Shown piece after piece: positions 4,723 to 6,798 of a DNA stretch of 6,798 nucleotides. The notes under the pieces were generated by a model. It was not told the origin of the DNA and ran no database searches. It worked only from the letters and a program-made list of their open reading frames with translations. Source of the DNA: an uncultured Oscillospiraceae bacterium (GTDB lineage: Bacteria > Bacillota > Clostridia > Oscillospirales > Oscillospiraceae); assembly GCA_904398675.1 (NCBI GenBank), contig CAJFPI010000249.1:1-6798 (forward strand), read 5' to 3'. The position numbers and the translations under genes are program-made. Position 1 is the first letter of the stretch. Each line of letters opens with the position of its first letter.

Positions 4723-6387
4723 TTATGCATACCATTTTACCTGCGCCTCCTCCACCGGCTGCTCTATCTCCACGCCGCCCCGCAAGCGGACCAGGATGCG
4801 GTCCGCCGCCAGCACAGTCACCGTGTCTACCAGCTGGCGGATCATGCTCTCGTCCCACTCTGTGATGGCCGCGGAGCCGGCGTCCAGGAGCCTCACCGCG
4901 TCCCGGATTCGCCGGCTGGCGGCGGAGTCCGTATGCTGCTGCTCCAGCAGGGCGTCCCGCTGCTCCTTCAGGGCAGCCATATCTAGGGTGATGCGCTTGA
5001 AGGCATCCGCATGGCCCAGGTATCCGCCCTCCTCCCTGGATGCGGCGAACAATTTTCGGAATTCCTGCTCCAATTCACTGATCAGCCGGTCCATGTCCGA
5101 GACGCTCATGGTCTCGCCGGGGATGAGGGCCAGCTCCAGCCCCATGGAATCCTCGATCTGTGCTATCAGCTCCTCCTTCCGGCTCATGGCCAAGTTGATA
5201 GCGGCGAGGATGGCCTCCTGCAGGGGGTTCTCATCCATAGTGGGAGAGTCCTTACAGTAGCGCGAGCCGTAGTCCACCCGGCTGGCGCACCGCCACACCA
5301 CCCGTTTCTTCCCCCGTTTTGTCCACGCGCACCGGCGGTAGGCGGTCCCACACTCACCGCAGACCAGCCGCTCGGTGAGGGCGTACTTGGCGCTGTAGCA
5401 GGACCGGCCAGTGGGGGACTTGTTCCGGCTGGGGGCTTTCCCGGCGTTCCGCCGGGCAAATTCCGCCTTGACCGCATGGAAGGTTTCCCGGCTGACGATC
5501 CCCTCGTGGTGGTCCTGAATCAGATACATGGGGAGCTGGCCGGTGTTCCGGATGGACCTTCGTTCAATACAGTCGCTGATGAAGGTCTTCTGCTGGAGAA
5601 CGTCCCCGCAGTATTTCTCATTGGTCAGGATACCGCGGATGGAGGAAATAGTCCAGGCTGTGCCGCCCCAGACACTGGGGATCTTTTCATCCTCCAGCCA
5701 TGCCTGGATCATGCGCAGGTTCTGCCCGGCCAGGAAACTGTTGTAGATGCGCCGGACGACCTCCGCCTGCTCCGGGATCACTTGGGGTCTGCCGTCCGGT
5801 CCTTTTTCGTAGGCATATAGATTGGAGTAGTTTAGATAGGCCCTGCCTTCCCGCATGGCCTGCCGCTTGCCCCAGCGGATATTCTGGCTCATGGACTCGC
5901 TCTCCGCCTGGGCGAAGGCGCCCATCATGGTGATGATCATCTCGCTGTCGGAATCCAGGGTGTTGATGTTCTCCTTCTCGAAGATCACCGCGATGCCCAT
6001 CTGCCGGAGGGCGCGGATGTAGTGGAGGCAGTCCACCGTGTTCCGGGCGAACCGGGAGATGGACTTCACCAGGACCTTGTCCACCAGCCCCTTCCGGCAG
6101 TCAGCGAGCAGCCGCTGGAAGTCCGGGCGCCTTTCCGCCGAGGTACCGGTGATGCCCTCATCGGCATAAATATCAACCAGTGTCCAGCTGTCCCTGCTGC
6201 CGACCAGGGAGGTGTAGTAGTTGAGCTGGGCCAGGAAGGAATTGTGCTGATCGCTGGAGTCGGAGCTGACCCGGCAGTAGGCCGCAACGCGCAGCCTGGC
6301 GGTCTCCTGCTGCTCCGCCGCCTCAATCACAATGACCCGCTGCTGCGCCAGCGCCAGATCCCCCTTGACCCCGGCTTTCTCCGTCAT
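4723..6387 (-). CDS. Large serine recombinase (site-specific integrase/excisionase)
   Basis: DNA recombinase (554 aa) of the resolvase/invertase superfamily, which cuts both att sites by serine attack and rejoins them. The catalytic domain (about 32-180) has AAYCRVSSD with nucleophile Ser41, DEGITGTS (76-83), and SISRFARN with Arg112 and Arg115. The Recombinase domain (about 184-275) contains YLNYSNLYAYEKG and the ILTNEKYCGDVLQQKTF segment. A zinc ribbon uses Cys343, Cys346, Cys367 and Cys378. A Glu/Lys-rich coiled-coil region lies at about 400-485. The start is ATG at 6387 with GGAGG 8 nt upstream; an in-frame GTG at 6396 overlaps the ribosome binding site and is rejected. All key residues are intact, so it should be active. 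It follows a 49-codon gene by 126 nt. Such enzymes usually sit at the end of an integrative element; no att site or other element gene is visible here. Confidence 0.95.
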   Translation of the reverse strand: MTEKAGVKGDLALAQQRVIVIEAAEQQETARLRVAAYCRVSSDSSDQHNSFLAQLNYYTSLVGSRDSWTLVDIYADEGITGTSAERRPDFQRLLADCRKGLVDKVLVKSISRFARNTVDCLHYIRALRQMGIAVIFEKENINTLDSDSEMIITMMGAFAQAESESMSQNIRWGKRQAMREGRAYLNYSNLYAYEKGPDGRPQVIPEQAEVVRRIYNSFLAGQNLRMIQAWLEDEKIPSVWGGTAWTISSIRGILTNEKYCGDVLQQKTFISDCIERRSIRNTGQLPMYLIQDHHEGIVSRETFHAVKAEFARRNAGKAPSRNKSPTGRSCYSAKYALTERLVCGECGTAYRRCAWTKRGKKRVVWRCASRVDYGSRYCKDSPTMDENPLQEAILAAINLAMSRKEELIAQIEDSMGLELALIPGETMSVSDMDRLISELEQEFRKLFAASREEGGYLGHADAFKRITLDMAALKEQRDALLEQQHTDSAASRRIRDAVRLLDAGSAAITEWDESMIRQLVDTVTVLAADRILVRLRGGVEIEQPVEEAQVKWYA

Positions 6388-6451
6388 GGCATGCACCTCC
6401 TCCTGTCAGCTACACACAATACCACAGCCACTGCCAAATTTCCATGTAAAC

Positions 6452-6481
6452 CGCCGGAAAATACCAACAATTTTTTCGGCG
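6452..6481. repeat. Imperfect inverted repeat just upstream of the recombinase gene
   Basis: CGCCGGAAAAT (6452-6462) and ATTTTTTCGGCG (6470-6481) are inverted complements apart from one mismatch and one extra base, separated by 7 nt. The A/T-rich inner arms with GC-rich outer arms resemble either a hairpin terminator after the small gene, readable from both strands, or a protein-binding site. It lies in the 126-nt gap between the 49-codon gene and the recombinase. Confidence 0.5.
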
Positions 6482-6513
6482 TCCTCTGCAGCAAGCTGCA
6501 CAGGTCCTCCGCC

Positions 6514-6663
6514 TTATTCCGCAATAAAGATGATGTCCGCGCCGGTCTGGGCGGCAATCCGTGCTAGGATCCTGCGCAGCTCCTGCCTGCTGAATCCGCT
6601 CTGCTCCAGCACAGAGAGCAGGTTTCGAATCCCGCACAGGTCAATATTTGCGTTCCTTTTCAC
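6514..6663 (-). CDS. Small hypothetical protein (49 aa) upstream of the recombinase
   Basis: GTG start at 6663 with AGGAGGG 7 nt upstream, TAA at 6516-6514. The protein begins MKRNANIDLCGIRNLLSVLE, followed by a charged helical stretch around SRQELRRILARIAAQTGAD and the end IIFIAE. It is predicted to be soluble and mostly alpha-helical with no membrane segment. The strong ribosome binding site, sensible amphipathic sequence and co-direction with the recombinase support a real gene; a longer open frame overlapping this stretch (6410-6637) has Cys/Arg-rich composition and no ribosome binding site. I do not recognise a named family. By position it may be a recombinase accessory factor (directionality factor or regulator), but that is inference from neighbourhood only. 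Confidence 0.7.
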   Translation of the reverse strand: MKRNANIDLCGIRNLLSVLEQSGFSRQELRRILARIAAQTGADIIFIAE

Positions 6664-6670
6664 TGTCGTT

Positions 6671-6677
6671 CCCTCCT
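6671..6677 (-). promoter_or_regulatory. Strong ribosome binding site for the 49-aa gene
   Basis: AGGAGGG on the minus strand lies 7 nt before GTG at 6663. It is the main reason to call this short frame a gene. Confidence 0.7.
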
Positions 6678-6727
6678 GTCATTTCATGAATCGTTTTGTT
6701 ATGCCGTGCCTTCCTGTCACAAGAATA

Positions 6728-6783
6728 GGGGCCGTCCGGTTGGTTGAAGAGACGTTGCTAAGTCATCACCGTTGGACGACCCC
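6728..6783 (-). other. Long-range inverted repeat, candidate structured leader RNA
   Basis: GGGGCCGTCC (6728-6737) faces GGACGACCCC (6774-6783) across 36 nt. Read as minus-strand RNA the ten positions all pair, the single difference being a G-U wobble; read as plus-strand RNA that position is a C-A mismatch. The asymmetry favours a structure in the minus-strand transcript, upstream of the 49-aa gene and the recombinase. No T-run follows it directly (next bases TATTCTTGTG), so it is not an obvious terminator. I do not recognise an RNA family. Confidence 0.45.
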
Positions 6784-6798
6784 CATGGTTTCTGATAG

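Noticed and set aside
4419..4730. 103-codon minus-strand frame spanning the promoter region and the start of the binding protein
   Set aside because: It crosses the promoter and 5' hairpin and ends inside the signal-peptide coding region out of phase; no start signal. Only its middle part is kept as a possible remnant.
5011..5820. 269-codon plus-strand frame opposite the recombinase
   Set aside because: Composition is typical of an antisense shadow; the recombinase has all catalytic residues and a zinc ribbon.
6410..6637. 75-codon minus-strand frame between recombinase and right edge
   Set aside because: Rich in Cys, Arg and Trp, with no ribosome binding site, and overlaps the better supported 49-codon gene in another phase.

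Overview
The window looks like part of a Gram-positive, GC-rich Bacillota chromosome, most likely an Oscillospiraceae-type gut bacterium. This rests on AGGAGG-type ribosome binding sites, GTG and TTG starts, GC-rich codons, and the style of the serine recombinase and the DUF1016-type gene; the genus is inference. Every gene I can support is on the minus strand, so transcription runs from high to low coordinates. I found no tRNA, rRNA, CRISPR array or recognisable riboswitch.

Right end (6798 to 4723), recombinase module. In transcription order it holds a leader region with a long-range inverted repeat that pairs fully only in minus-strand RNA, a 49-codon gene with a strong ribosome binding site and GTG start, a short gap with an imperfect inverted repeat, and a complete large serine recombinase (554 aa). 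This is a typical enzyme of integrative elements, and it could have brought the region in. No attachment site can be identified from one copy.

Middle (about 4600 to 1350), metal-chelate type ABC importer. A near-consensus promoter (TTGACA, 17 nt, TAGAAT) leads into a lipoprotein substrate-binding protein that probably starts at TTG. An intergenic gap follows with three consecutive hairpins, one of them an intrinsic terminator. Then come a FecCD-family permease and its ATPase, joined by a 4-nt ATGA overlap. The layout suggests one operon in which the binding protein is made in excess. The substrate could be a ferric siderophore, heme, or corrinoid; the sequence does not decide.

Left end (about 1281 to 1). 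A start-less C-terminal remnant resembling a metallophosphoesterase ends at a terminator. Next is a DUF1016 N-terminal-domain gene whose reading frame continues out of frame through the following gene. That gene is a low-molecular-weight protein tyrosine phosphatase running off the window. The phosphatase carries an unusual in-frame insert of roughly 38 codons just before its DP general-acid motif.

Most of the window is ordinary accessory and transport content. The items most worth a second look are the structured leader plus small gene ahead of the recombinase, the insert in the phosphatase, the DUF1016/phosphatase overlap, and the triple hairpin inside the transporter operon.
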